Source: Roseospirillum parvum
GTDB lineage: Bacteria > Pseudomonadota > Alphaproteobacteria > Rhodospirillales > Rhodospirillaceae
Length of the DNA: 64,000 nucleotides
Assembly (NCBI RefSeq): GCF_900100455.1
Contig: NZ_FNCV01000010.1
Coordinates: 27,594 to 91,593, forward strand
Reading direction: 5' to 3'
Below are positions 19,078-30,008 of this stretch, piece after piece; the stretch's first letter is position 1; each line of letters opens with the position of its first letter. A program made the translations under genes and the position numbers. The notes under the pieces are model-generated. The model did no database searches. It had not been told where the DNA came from and saw only the letters and a list, made by a program, of their open reading frames with translations.

Positions 19078-21129
19078 TTATACCGCCACGGTGCGATCAC
19101 GCCCGGCGTGCTTGGCCTCGTAGAGCGCCACGTCGACCCGCGACAGCCAGGCCGAGACGCTTTCCCCCGGCCGCAAGGCGCTCACCCCCAGCGACAGGGT
19201 GACCCGACCGACCTCGCCGAAAGGTGCCCCGCCCACCGCCTGGCGCAGGGTCTCGGCCAGCCGGCGGGCCCCGTCGCGGTCGGTGCCGGGCAACAGGATG
19301 AGGAATTCCTCGCCGCCCCAGCGGGCCAGCATGTCGGTCTCGCGCAGGCGCTCGGCAAGGCGGGCCGCGACCTCCTGCAACACCTGATCGCCGGCCGGGT
19401 GGCCGAAGCGGTCGTTGACCCTCTTGAAGTGGTCCACGTCGATCATGACCAGGCTGGCCGGGTGGACCAGCCGCTGGGCCCGGCGGATCTCGCCGTCGAT
19501 CACCCGCTGCGCGTGTTGGCGGTTGAACAGGCCGGTCAGCGGATCGTGGGTCGCCTGATGCTCCAGGCGGCGCATCAGCCGGCGCTGCTCGGTGACATCG
19601 TTGATCATGCACAGCAGGTAGTCGCGGTCGCCGCCCTTGATGGGCACGATCCTCAGCTCGCCGATGAACGGCGCGCCATGGCGATCGACGTGGCGCACTT
19701 CCAGCGGCGGCGCCTCGGCATGGCGGGCCAGGGCCTCTTGAATCACCGTCTGGCGGCGCTCGACGTCGGGCAGCAGGCCCAACTCGACGGCGGTGTGGCC
19801 GATCGCCGCCTGATAGCTCAGCCCGAAGGTGTCGAGCAGGGCCTGGTTGACGTCCACGAAGCGGCCCGTCTCGGGCTCGGAGAGGATCATCAAGGTGTTG
19901 TTGTAGCGGAAGGTCTTTTCGAACACCTCGCGCTGGAAAGTCAGCTCGGAGAGATCGCGGGTGGTGGTGAACAGGGCCGGCCGGCCGTTCCAGGTGCCCC
20001 GGGTGACGCGGGTCTCGCAGGGGATGACGCGGCCATCGGCGGCGATCAGGGGGAAGGCGCACTCCTGGCAGGTGCCGGCCATGATGGCCTCCAGGGTGTG
20101 CGCCGCCTCGGCGCGCCGTGCCTCGGGGATCAGCGAGAAGGCCGAGCGGTCGATCAACGCGCCGCGCGGATAGCCCAGGCCGTCCACGGTGGCGGTGTTG
20201 ACCTCGATGATGCGGGCGCTGTCGTCGAGCACCATCAGGAAGTCGCGCGACAGGTTGAAAAAGGCCCGCAGGTTGCCGTGGCCGCTTTTCAGGGCCCGAT
20301 CCAGCCAGTGCGTCTGGGTGATGTCGCGGCCCAGCTCGACCACCCCGGTCAGCGCCTCGGCGGCGTCGTGCACCGGGAAGGCGCGGATCTGCCACACCCG
20401 GCCGTCCGGCGTGGCGCGGGTGGTCTCGGCCGGGCGACCGGTGTCAAAGCAGGTGACCACCGGGCAATGGGCGCACGGCTCGGCGGAGTCGGCCCACACG
20501 GCGTGGCAGGTCCGGCCGATCACCTCCTCGGGCCGGCGGCCGACGCTCTCGGCGGCGGCCTGGTTGGCCCAGCGCACGACCAGGTCGGGGCTGTCGTAGA
20601 ACGTCACCATGTCGGAGATGGCGCCCAGGATCAGGCGCTTCTCGCGCTCGCTGGCCGCCGCCGTCGCCTCGGCCCGCTTGCAGGCGCTGATGTCGGTGTG
20701 GGTGCCGACCATGCGGGTCGGGGCGCCCGCCGCGTCGCGGGCCACCACGCGGCCGCGCCCCAGGGTCCACAGCCAGCCGCCACCGGCCCGCCGCAGACGG
20801 AACTCGACCGACAGCGGGGCCCCGTCGGCCAACCGGGCGGCGACCTCGGCCAGCACCGCCGGGCGATCGTCGGGATGCATCAGGTCGGCCCAGACCTCGC
20901 GGGTCACCGCAAAGGCGCCGGGCGGATGGCCCAGGGCGGCGAACCAGGCGTCGTTCCAGATGACCTTGTCGGTGGTCAGGTCCCAGTCCCAGATGCCGTC
21001 GGTGGTCGCCTCCAGGACCAGTCGCAGGCGCTCTTCCTCGGCCATGGGCGGGGGGGAAGTCCCGGAATCCCGGCACGCGTCGGACGGTTCCGGCGCGCCC
21101 GGGGGCGGCGGTGTGGACGGTCCCGACAT
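19078..21129 (-). CDS. Multi-PAS diguanylate cyclase
   Basis: Cytosolic signalling protein of 683 aa that makes cyclic di-GMP from two GTP. After a Pro-rich start come about four PAS/PAC units: LVLEATTDGIWDWDLTTDKV near ~40, a second with CAHCPVVTCF, a third with LMVLDDSARIIEVNTATVDG, and a fourth from about residue 375. The GGDEF domain fills the last ~165 residues with WGGEEFLILLPGTDRDG. An I-site RxxD (RETD) lies five residues before GGEEF, so product inhibition is likely. No membrane segment is seen. ATG at 21129 (MSGPSTPP) is chosen; MAEEERLR further in is an alternative. The cysteine cluster in PAS 2 could bind metal or sense redox. The gene is unlinked to an EAL partner here. Confidence 0.92.
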   Translation of the reverse strand: MSGPSTPPPPGAPEPSDACRDSGTSPPPMAEEERLRLVLEATTDGIWDWDLTTDKVIWNDAWFAALGHPPGAFAVTREVWADLMHPDDRPAVLAEVAARLADGAPLSVEFRLRRAGGGWLWTLGRGRVVARDAAGAPTRMVGTHTDISACKRAEATAAASEREKRLILGAISDMVTFYDSPDLVVRWANQAAAESVGRRPEEVIGRTCHAVWADSAEPCAHCPVVTCFDTGRPAETTRATPDGRVWQIRAFPVHDAAEALTGVVELGRDITQTHWLDRALKSGHGNLRAFFNLSRDFLMVLDDSARIIEVNTATVDGLGYPRGALIDRSAFSLIPEARRAEAAHTLEAIMAGTCQECAFPLIAADGRVIPCETRVTRGTWNGRPALFTTTRDLSELTFQREVFEKTFRYNNTLMILSEPETGRFVDVNQALLDTFGLSYQAAIGHTAVELGLLPDVERRQTVIQEALARHAEAPPLEVRHVDRHGAPFIGELRIVPIKGGDRDYLLCMINDVTEQRRLMRRLEHQATHDPLTGLFNRQHAQRVIDGEIRRAQRLVHPASLVMIDVDHFKRVNDRFGHPAGDQVLQEVAARLAERLRETDMLARWGGEEFLILLPGTDRDGARRLAETLRQAVGGAPFGEVGRVTLSLGVSALRPGESVSAWLSRVDVALYEAKHAGRDRTVAV

Positions 21130-23228
<2,099 letters not shown>

Positions 23229-23402
23229 GCCGCCTCCACCCACCCGACAGACCGGCCGGCGAGAAGCGCGCCGCCGCCGGTTCTTGACGAGGCGCCCCCC
23301 TGACCACGGCCCCAGCCAAGGCCCTGACCAGGGGCCCCTCCGCCAAGACCACCTTCCGCGCGAAACACCCACCGACCAACCAGTGACGGGGATTTAAAGA
23401 CC

Positions 23403-24812
23403 ATGTCCGATGCCAGCAAAGTCATGGAAATGATCAAGGAAAACGACGTCCAGTACGTCGATTTCCGTTTTACCGATCCGAAGGGCAAGTGGCAGCACAC
23501 CGCCCAGCACGTGGACAGCGTTGACGAGGACATGCTGACCGACGGCATCATGTTCGACGGCAGCTCGATCGCCGGCTGGAAGGACATCAACGAGTCCGAC
23601 ATGATCCTCATGCCGGACCTGTCGACCGCCGTGATGGACCCGTTCGCCGCCCAGCCGCAGCTGATCCTGTTCTGCGACATCGTGGAGCCGGCCACCGGCC
23701 AGCCCTACGAGCGCGACCCCCGCTCGATCGCCAAGAAGGCGCTGACCTACATGGCCTCGGCCGGCATCGGCGACACCGCCTACTTCGGTCCGGAAGCCGA
23801 GTTCTTCGTCTTCGACGATGTGCGCTGGAACATCTCGATGAACAAGGTCGGCTACGAGATCGACAGCGAGGAAGGCCCCTACGTCACCGGCAAGGCCTTC
23901 CAGGAAGGCAACATGGGTCACCGTCCGCGTCCCAAGGGTGGCTACTTCCCGGTGCCCCCGGTCGACGCCGGCATGGACATGCGCGCCGAGATGGTCAGCA
24001 CCATGAAGGAAATGGGCCTGCCCATGGAGAAGCACCACCACGAGGTGGCGCCCTCGCAGCATGAGCTGGGCTTCAAGTTCCTGACCCTGATCGAAGCCGC
24101 CGACGCCATGCAGATCTACAAGTACTGCACGCACATGGTGGCCCACGCCTACGGCAAGACCGCCACCTTCATGCCCAAGCCGGTGGCCGGCGACAACGGG
24201 TCGGGCATGCACACCCACCAGTCGATCTGGAAGGACGGCCAGCCGCTGTTCGCCGGCTCGGGCTATGCCGACCTGTCGGAGACGGCGCTCTACTACATTG
24301 GCGGCATCATCAAGCACGCCAAGGCCCTGAACGCCTTCACCAACCCCTCGACCAACTCCTACAAGCGCCTGATCCCGGGCTTCGAGGCGCCGGTGCTGCT
24401 GGCCTACTCGGCGCGCAACCGCTCCGCCTCGTGCCGTATCCCCTACGGCTCCAGCCCCAAGGCCAAGCGGGTCGAGGTGCGCTTCCCCGACCCCACCGCC
24501 AACCCCTACTTGGCCTTCAGCGCCATGATGATGGCGGGCCTCGACGGCATCCAGAACAAGATCCATCCGGGCGACCCGATGGACAAGAACCTCTACGACC
24601 TGCCGCCGGAAGAGCTGGCCGACGTGCCGACCGTCTGCGGCAGCCTGCGCGAGGCCCTGGAAGCCCTGGACGCCGACCGCGAGTTCCTGAAGAAGGGCGA
24701 CGTCTTCACCGACGACGCCATCGACGCCTACATGGACCTGAAGTGGGACGAGGTCTACAACTTCGAACACGCCGTCCACCCGATCGAGTACGAGATGTAC
24801 TACTCGGTTTGA
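23403..24812 (+). CDS. glnA: Glutamine synthetase type I
   Basis: Dodecameric GSI of 469 aa that makes glutamine from glutamate, ammonia and ATP, the entry of ammonium in this organism. [18 protein letters not shown], the ATP region [18 protein letters not shown] and NRSASCRIP are intact. The adenylylation tyrosine is near residue 398 in [10 protein letters not shown], so GlnE control is expected. The ATG at 23403 gives [15 protein letters not shown]. Codon use is strongly biased towards C-ending codons, consistent with high expression. The end of the gene lies only 45 bp from the left boundary of the proposed island, which may have displaced its original terminator. Confidence 0.98.
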   Translation: MSDASKVMEMIKENDVQYVDFRFTDPKGKWQHTAQHVDSVDEDMLTDGIMFDGSSIAGWKDINESDMILMPDLSTAVMDPFAAQPQLILFCDIVEPATGQPYERDPRSIAKKALTYMASAGIGDTAYFGPEAEFFVFDDVRWNISMNKVGYEIDSEEGPYVTGKAFQEGNMGHRPRPKGGYFPVPPVDAGMDMRAEMVSTMKEMGLPMEKHHHEVAPSQHELGFKFLTLIEAADAMQIYKYCTHMVAHAYGKTATFMPKPVAGDNGSGMHTHQSIWKDGQPLFAGSGYADLSETALYYIGGIIKHAKALNAFTNPSTNSYKRLIPGFEAPVLLAYSARNRSASCRIPYGSSPKAKRVEVRFPDPTANPYLAFSAMMMAGLDGIQNKIHPGDPMDKNLYDLPPEELADVPTVCGSLREALEALDADREFLKKGDVFTDDAIDAYMDLKWDEVYNFEHAVHPIEYEMYYSV

Positions 24813-24856
24813 TCGGAATGCCGAAAACCCTTGTCTTGCGCCACACCCGGCTATGA

Positions 24857-24874
24857 CTGTGTAGCAGGCGTGTG
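24857..24874. repeat. Left direct repeat (candidate attL) of the island
   Basis: CTGTGTAGCAGGCGTGTG matches 31616-31633 at 17 of 18 positions (G against T at position 12). It is flanked by an imperfect inverted repeat (CCACACCCGGCTA on the left, TAGCAGGCGTGTGG on the right), as expected of a tyrosine-recombinase core site. It lies 45 bp after glnA. Confidence 0.6.
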
Positions 24875-24899
24875 GAGCGGTCAAGGGACCGACCTCGGA

Positions 24900-24930
24900 G
24901 GCCCCCGTCAGGCGACTGGCGGGGGTTTCC
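24900..24930 (+). terminator. Hairpin terminator after glnA / at island left end
   Basis: GCCCCCGTCA - short loop - TGGCGGGGG followed by TTT at 24900-24930, reading on the + strand. If the direct repeat at 24857 is attL, this hairpin belongs to the island and now ends glnA transcription. A second small hairpin (GGTGTGCA/TGCACC) follows at about 24953-24970 next to the end of the ParB-like gene. Confidence 0.6.
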
Positions 24931-24991
24931 ATTTGGGCCGCGCCCGCCTCAAGGGTGTGCAAAATGCACCCCGTAAGGATTACACAGGGGA

Positions 24992-25846
24992 TCAGAAGTC
25001 GTCGTTCTCGCCGTCCACCTCCTCGGGGACAAGCAAGCCGAGTTCATGGACTAGGTCCGGCAGGTTCCGACCGAAGTAGATGGCGAAGGTTCGGGCGGCC
25101 AGCGTGGGGTTGGTGGCGAGCTTGGTGCTGAACTCCCTTGAGAGCCGGTCGGCATAGTCCGCCGCCTGGACCTCCAGACGCGCCTCGCGATCCTCGTCGC
25201 TCAACTCCTCCCGCTTGAGGCCCTTGTGGGCATTCATCGCCTCGAACCAGAACTTGAAGCCGAACGCCTCCTCGCCCAGTTCCCTCTTCACCCGGCGCAT
25301 GATGGCAATGCTGCCGTCCGAGGCGCCCGACGCCTTGGCGATCTGCTTCTTGGAATGCTTGCCGAGAAGCACCAGACGCCACGCGTAGTTCTGCCGCTCC
25401 TGGGTGCTCATCGGCAGTTTGGCCTTGCTGTTGGCCCGTCCAGCCGCCAGCACCGCCTGTTCCAGGGTGCCGTTGAAGTACTCCACCGGAATGTCGTTGG
25501 TGACACCGGACGACTCGTAGGCCGCCACGCGATGATGACCATCAAGCAGGATCACCGAACGCCCAACCTGCGCCACCAGAAGCGGATCGAGACGCCCCCC
25601 GGCCTTGATGGCCCGCTGAAGCTCGCTGATGTGCCGTTCGTCCATCCCTCGGGGCTGGAACAGATCGGGGTGAAGCTCGATTTCCGACAAGGGCAGACGA
25701 CCCGGCCGGACCTCGGGTTCTGGCTCCCGCTCGGCCCTGGCCTTCAACTTCTCCAGCAAGTCCAGCGGCTCAAAAGCCAACCATTCTTCTTCCTCGTTCG
25801 CCACGGCCTCGGGAATGCCGACCGTTTTTGCTTCCTTCCCGGTCAC
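24992..25846 (-). CDS. ParB-like nuclease-domain protein
   Basis: Protein of 284 aa with a ParB/Srx-type N-terminal domain at about residues 45-140. PLSEIELHPDLFQPRGMDERHISELQRAIKAGGRLDPLLV leads to the motif LLDGHHRVAAYE, equivalent to the nucleotide-binding box of ParB-like domains. A central helical region (KHSKKQIAKASGASDGSIAIMRRVKREL) looks like a helix-turn-helix. No ParA is nearby, so a plasmid-partition role is doubtful. It could be a DNA-binding regulator or a CTP/ATP-using enzyme of the element. It overlaps the upstream zinc-finger-like gene by 4 bp (ATGA), so the two are translated together. Part of the island's minus-strand module. Confidence 0.8.
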   Translation of the reverse strand: MTGKEAKTVGIPEAVANEEEEWLAFEPLDLLEKLKARAEREPEPEVRPGRLPLSEIELHPDLFQPRGMDERHISELQRAIKAGGRLDPLLVAQVGRSVILLDGHHRVAAYESSGVTNDIPVEYFNGTLEQAVLAAGRANSKAKLPMSTQERQNYAWRLVLLGKHSKKQIAKASGASDGSIAIMRRVKRELGEEAFGFKFWFEAMNAHKGLKREELSDEDREARLEVQAADYADRLSREFSTKLATNPTLAARTFAIYFGRNLPDLVHELGLLVPEEVDGENDDF

Positions 25847-26505
25847 GTCAGGTTCCTCACAGCTTCGCCCAATTGATGAACTTCATCCCGGCGCTTCCTC
25901 GCGTCCTCTTCCTCCCGCCGGGCCAGCATCAGCCCAGGCAAGCCGAACGCCTCGTTCAGCATGGCCGCCATGGTCAGCGTGGTGGTGGCCGGAAGATCGC
26001 GGTAGACCCGCTTCACCCGACCTGACCCGTGATCGAACCAACTCCCCGCGTTGACGTCCGTCAGGCCACGAAGACGCCGGCTCAGTTGGTGCCGAAAGGC
26101 GTCATCGGACTGGAAGCGCCGGTGGTCATGCTCCTGCATCATGTACAGGGCCAGGGCGGTTTCGATCACCGTCCACGGCTCGACATGATCGGCGATCCTG
26201 ACCACCTCGACACAGGCCTGGCGCTGGTGACGGTTCATGGCCCGACCGTCCAGGGCCTGGGCGACCACGCCCCGGCAGTGCTCGACCAGCGCGGCCCAGC
26301 GGGCCTCGATCTGGCCCCACAGGGGGCTGTCCGGGTTGCGGGACTTCCGTTGTCGAACCAGGGCCACGAAGGGGACCAGTTCAGCCTTGGTGACGCCGGT
26401 TTGCTGGGGGTGGCCGTGGCGGCGCTGGCGGCTCTTGTGGGTGCTGCACAGGCTGCCCCAGCGGGTGACCGGAGCCGTGCAGCCAGGAACGCGACAGGTG
26501 CTCAT
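25843..26505 (-). CDS. Hypothetical protein with N-terminal Cys/His zinc-finger-like motif
   Basis: Protein of 220 aa that I do not recognise. The N-terminus MSTCRVPGCTAPVTRWGSLC-STH holds C4, C9, C20 and H23, spaced like a small zinc knuckle. The rest is helical and charged, with no membrane segment and no catalytic motif that I can name (VEPWTVIETALALYMMQEHDHRRF in the middle, RREEEDARKRRDEVHQL near the end). The ATG at 26505 is chosen because the motif begins immediately; the frame to 26817 overlaps the recombinase gene. It is between the serine recombinase and the ParB-like gene and is 4-bp coupled to the latter, so the pair probably work together. Confidence 0.7.
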   Translation of the reverse strand: MSTCRVPGCTAPVTRWGSLCSTHKSRQRRHGHPQQTGVTKAELVPFVALVRQRKSRNPDSPLWGQIEARWAALVEHCRGVVAQALDGRAMNRHQRQACVEVVRIADHVEPWTVIETALALYMMQEHDHRRFQSDDAFRHQLSRRLRGLTDVNAGSWFDHGSGRVKRVYRDLPATTTLTMAAMLNEAFGLPGLMLARREEEDARKRRDEVHQLGEAVRNLT

Positions 26506-26581
26506 TGGGATCGCTCTGCGAAGAATCCGCACCCGCCCCCGGAGAGACAGGCACGAAGGAAATTTCCAGGGGAGAGGGTAA

Positions 26582-27148
26582 TCAGGCGCTGGAGCCGGGA
26601 TTGTCAAGAATGCGGTAGACCGAGGCCCGCCCGATCTCCAGCCGCCGGGCGATCTCGGTGGCTCCCACGCCTTCGGCCTTGAGCCGGCGAACCTCCGTCT
26701 CCTTGGCCCGGGCCGTGGCCTTGCGGCCCTTGTACTTGCCCTCGCGGCGGGCCTTCTCGATGCCCTCGCGCTGGCGCTCCAGCATGATCTCGCGTTCAAA
26801 CTCCGCGATGCCGCCAAGCACGGTCAGCATCAGCTTGCCGGTGGAGGTGGCCGTATCGATGCCCATGTCCAGGATGCGAAGGCTGGCCCCCTTGGCCTGG
26901 ATCGCCTCCGTGATCTCCAGCAGATGCTTCACCGAGCGGGCCAACCGGTCCAGCTTGGTCACCACCAGGGTGTCACCCTCGCGGATGAACTCCAGAGCCT
27001 GGGCCAACTGCTCCCGGTTGGGGACATCCACCGAGGAGACCTGTTCGCTGAACAGCTTATCGCACCCCGCCGCGCGAAGATCGCGGGCCTGGGCTTCGAT
27101 GCTGGCCTTCTGGTCCAGGGTTGAGGTGCGGGCGTAACCGACGAGCAT
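26582..27148 (-). CDS. Serine recombinase (resolvase/invertase family)
   Basis: Small serine recombinase of 188 aa. The catalytic domain begins MLVGYARTSTLDQ with nucleophile S9, then LVVTKLDRLARSVKHL with the conserved DRL-R residues, and STGKLMLTVLGGIAEFEREIMLERQREGI of the long helix. The C-terminal ~45 residues form a Hin-type helix-turn-helix (GVGATEIARRLEIGRASVYRIL). It would cut and rejoin DNA at short inverted or direct sites, as a resolvase or DNA invertase. The ATG at 27148 is chosen for the family N-terminus. It is the first gene of the island's minus-strand module, and 331 bp of non-coding DNA separates it from vsr. Confidence 0.92.
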   Translation of the reverse strand: MLVGYARTSTLDQKASIEAQARDLRAAGCDKLFSEQVSSVDVPNREQLAQALEFIREGDTLVVTKLDRLARSVKHLLEITEAIQAKGASLRILDMGIDTATSTGKLMLTVLGGIAEFEREIMLERQREGIEKARREGKYKGRKATARAKETEVRRLKAEGVGATEIARRLEIGRASVYRILDNPGSSA

Positions 27149-27479
27149 GGGGGCCTCCGGGGCAAGGTGTCTCACAACGTCTTAAACGCATGAGTCCACC
27201 CGCCCCGAAAGTCAAGAGGCAATGTGTATGAGACACCCTGGACCGCATCCCGAGACGACTCGCTGGGGCAAGGCTCATTGAGACGGCGGCCTCAAGAGGC
27301 GAGCGAGCGAGCGGGAGTTGGAAGTCACCATCCAGCACCAACGCCAACCGACCCACCCCACCGGGGGAAATCGGCGCTTGCCCATGTAGGTTTAGGCGCT
27401 CAGATTTTCGCGCTGAAACACCCGCACCCACTCGCCGACCTGGCTCACCGCGAGAGTCATCCCGGAAGCCAAGGGGCCA
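27149..27479. other. 331-bp divergent gap between recombinase and vsr
   Basis: No gene is seen. It contains a short GCGA run near 27300 and must hold promoters for the serine recombinase (-) and for vsr (+). AAGGGG a few nt before 27480 is the vsr ribosome-binding site. I found no clear recombination site for the serine recombinase. Confidence 0.45.
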
Positions 27480-27935
27480 ATGCCTGAATCGATGGCTGAT
27501 ACTCTGACCCCTTCTCAACGATCAGAACGAATGAGCCGCGTTCGCGCTCGCGACACCCGACCCGAGTTGGCCGTCCGGCGCGTCCTCCATCGCTCGGGCT
27601 ATCGATACCGCCTTCAGGGCAAGGATTTACCGGGCCGGCCAGATATAGTATTCCGATGCAGGAAGAAGGCCATATTTGTCCATGGCTGCTTTTGGCACAG
27701 ACACCCCGGATGCGCCTTGGCGCGAATGCCGAAATCTCGAGTAGAGTTCTGGGTGACGAAGCTGGAAGGCAACCGTGATCGCGACCTCCGCAATCAAGCG
27801 GCGCTTATCGCGATGGGCTGGGAGTTCCTGGTTATTTGGGAATGCGAGATAGGGAACACAGGAGCGATGGAGGAGAAACTTCGGCAGTTCCTGGGATCAA
27901 CGAGGGAGGTTGGGGGACGTGTTCAAGTCGGTTGA
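27480..27935 (+). CDS. vsr: Very short patch repair endonuclease
   Basis: Vsr nicks DNA at T:G mismatches made by deamination of 5-methylcytosine at the partner methylase's site, starting very-short-patch repair. It is 151 aa, near the usual length. RMSRVRARDTRPELAVRRVLH, the catalytic aspartate D55 in GRPDIVF, and the zinc/active-site segment FVHGCFWHRHPGC (residues 66-78) are all intact. It overlaps the start of the cytosine methyltransferase gene by 17 bp, the normal pairing. The start could also be ATG at 27492. GC content and codon use are lower than in the chromosomal flanks, in line with horizontal transfer. Confidence 0.95.
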   Translation: MPESMADTLTPSQRSERMSRVRARDTRPELAVRRVLHRSGYRYRLQGKDLPGRPDIVFRCRKKAIFVHGCFWHRHPGCALARMPKSRVEFWVTKLEGNRDRDLRNQAALIAMGWEFLVIWECEIGNTGAMEEKLRQFLGSTREVGGRVQVG

Positions 27936-29124
27936 ACTCTTCGCGGGAGCTGGTGGCTTGGGCATGGGAGTCGGCCTCGCCGGCTTCACCCCAATGGCCG
28001 TTGTGGAGCGGGACCGCTGGGCCGCCGACACGGTGCGGGAGAACGCCGCCCGTGATTTCCCGCTCGTGAAGGACTGGCCGCTATTCGAGGGCGATGTTCG
28101 ACATTTCGATTTCGACACCCTCGAAGACAAGATCGACTTGGTTTCGGGAGGCCCACCGTGCCAACCGTTTTCCCTCGGAGGCAAACACCGCGCGAATGCC
28201 GACGACCGAGACATGTTCCCCGTTACCGTGGACGTGGTTCGTCGCCTTCGGCCGAAAGCCTTCATTCTTGAGAATGTCCGTGGCCTGACCCGGTCGGCTT
28301 TTGCCAACTACTTTCAGTACATCCTCCTGCAACTCAGCTTCCCGGAGATCGTGCGCCGCCCACGCGACAACGCCGAAAACCATCTGAAGCGGCTGGAGGA
28401 AGCCAAGACCTCAGGCCGGCGCGACGGGCTGACCTACGAGGTTGTTCACCGTGTCATCAACGCAGCCGATTATGGCATCCCTCAAAAGCGGGAGCGCGTA
28501 TTCATCGTTGGCTTCCGTCAAGACCTTGAGGTCAAATGGTCATTCCCCACCGAGACTCACAGTCTAGATGCGCTCCTTGAGGACCAGTGGGTGACCGGCG
28601 ACTACTGGGATCGGCACCGTATCGCGTCTCGCCACCGCTCACCCACGCCACTCCGCCTGCGACGCAGAATCGAGGCCATCAGGACCAGCAACGACCGCCC
28701 AACTCGCTCAAGCAAGCCCTGGCGAACCGTTCGTGACGCCCTGCTCGATATGCCCGACCCGCGCGAGACATCGGAGTTGTTCCACGACCATAGATACCAG
28801 CCAGGGGCCAGAGCCTATCCCGGCCATACAGGAAGTCCTCTCGACTTGCCCTCCAAAGCCCTCAAGGCCGGTGTCCATGGTGTCCCCGGCGGGGAAAACA
28901 TGATGGTGCTGGACGATGGGAGCGTCAGGTACTTCAGCGTCCGAGAAGCCGCTCGTTTGCAGACGTTTCCCGATGGCTACAAGTTCCATGGCGCGTGGTC
29001 CGAAACCATGCGGCAACTCGGCAACGCCGTACCGGTCCGCTTGGCACAGACCGTGGCGAGCAGTGTTGCGGAACAACTTGCCCTCCGCTTGGAACAAGAG
29101 CTCAAACAAGACAGAAGCGCATAG
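27919..29124 (+). CDS. DNA (cytosine-5) methyltransferase of a type II R-M system
   Basis: C5-cytosine methylase, 401 aa. Motif I ELFAGAGGLGMG, motif IV GGPPCQPFSLGG with catalytic C81, motif VI LENVRG, motif VIII PQKRERVFIVGF and motif X RQLGNAVPV are in the normal order. The start is taken as GTG at 27919, 9 nt after GGGAGG; TTG at 27910 is too close to that site. It overlaps vsr and is 8 bp from the endonuclease gene. Because the next gene resembles Eco29kI, the expected target is CCGCGG, by analogy with Eco29kI, Cfr42I and NgoMIII; the sequence does not prove that. No internal break is seen, so the methylase is likely active. Confidence 0.94.
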   Translation: MFKSVELFAGAGGLGMGVGLAGFTPMAVVERDRWAADTVRENAARDFPLVKDWPLFEGDVRHFDFDTLEDKIDLVSGGPPCQPFSLGGKHRANADDRDMFPVTVDVVRRLRPKAFILENVRGLTRSAFANYFQYILLQLSFPEIVRRPRDNAENHLKRLEEAKTSGRRDGLTYEVVHRVINAADYGIPQKRERVFIVGFRQDLEVKWSFPTETHSLDALLEDQWVTGDYWDRHRIASRHRSPTPLRLRRRIEAIRTSNDRPTRSSKPWRTVRDALLDMPDPRETSELFHDHRYQPGARAYPGHTGSPLDLPSKALKAGVHGVPGGENMMVLDDGSVRYFSVREAARLQTFPDGYKFHGAWSETMRQLGNAVPVRLAQTVASSVAEQLALRLEQELKQDRSA

Positions 29125-29132
29125 TATCGGCC

Positions 29133-29751
29133 ATGAGCTCGACCGAACCATACAACCCCCTTGCAAAACGCAACCTCGGCAAGAGCGTGGCGGATGCGCT
29201 TCTACAAAGCGAACCCGATCCGCTCGGCACTCTGACGAACTTCGATGGCGCCGGCATCTATGCCCTCTACTACACTGGGGCATTCCCGATCTACGCACCC
29301 ATCGCCAATCGAAACCGGAAGGGAAAATTTGAACTTCCGATCTACGTTGGCAAGGCAGTTCCGAAGGGCGCCAGAAAAGGAGATATCGGCCTTGGACTCG
29401 ACCCTGGCACGGCCCTGTTTACCCGCCTCGTCAAAGACCACGCCAAGAGCATTAAGCAAGCTGAAAACCTCGACATCGAAGACTTTTTTTTGCCGCTTCC
29501 TCGTAGTGGACGACATTTGGATTCCGCTTGGTGAAAGCCTGCTCATCTCAAGATTCGTGCCACTCTGGAACAAGTGGGTGGATGGCTTTGGCAACCATGA
29601 TCCCGGGGGCGGGCGATATAACCAAGAACGCTCCCGCTGGGACGTGCTGCACCCAGGCCGCCCTTGGGCCACGAAATGCAAGGAGCGGAAGGAAGCCCTT
29701 GCTCAGATTGAGACCGACGTGGCCGCTCGCTTAAGGGACATGTACGACTGA
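29133..29751 (+). pseudogene. Eco29kI-like GIY-YIG restriction endonuclease, frameshifted at a T8 tract
   Basis: Two frames together encode an Eco29kI-type GIY-YIG endonuclease of about 205 residues. From ATG 29133 the first frame gives the N-terminus, including DGAGIYALYYTG, LPIYVGKAVP and the R-H motif RLVKDHAKSI, up to NLDIEDFF. At 29484-29491 there are eight T residues, after which the frame yields a short wrong tail and stops at 29534. In the +1 frame the expected continuation is intact: DDIWIPLGESLLISRFVPLWN, with the catalytic-type E and N, then GFGNHDPGGGRYNQERS up to the stop at 29751. One T fewer would restore the gene. It may be inactive, phase-variable, rescued by slippage, or a sequencing error. 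Confidence 0.88.
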
Positions 29752-30008
29752 TTGACGCCAAGACCACGGCGAGGACTTGTGGAGGCCCTGCTTCCGTGAG
29801 ACCCGCCCTCCATCACGGCCTCCCAACCCCACTAGGATTGCGCCCACGCCAACATCGCCGCGAGATGTTCAAGGGATAGCCTTTGGGAGTGATCGACCGT
29901 TGCCCCCTACGCCACAAAGCTGGCACACAAGCCCCATGCGAGGCGACAGAAAACTCTCTGACTTCCAACAGCTTATCTCCCGGCGAGCGCTAGTCTTCCC
30001 TCGGGCAC
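29752..30008. other. 257-bp gap between endonuclease gene and integrase
   Basis: Convergent 3' ends of the endonuclease (+) and integrase (-) genes. I see no gene and no strong terminator hairpin. Its base composition resembles the island cargo rather than the chromosome. Confidence 0.4.

Noticed and set aside
24992..25846. Plasmid-type ParABS partition locus
   Set aside because: There is a ParB-like domain but no ParA gene and no parS-like inverted repeats nearby.
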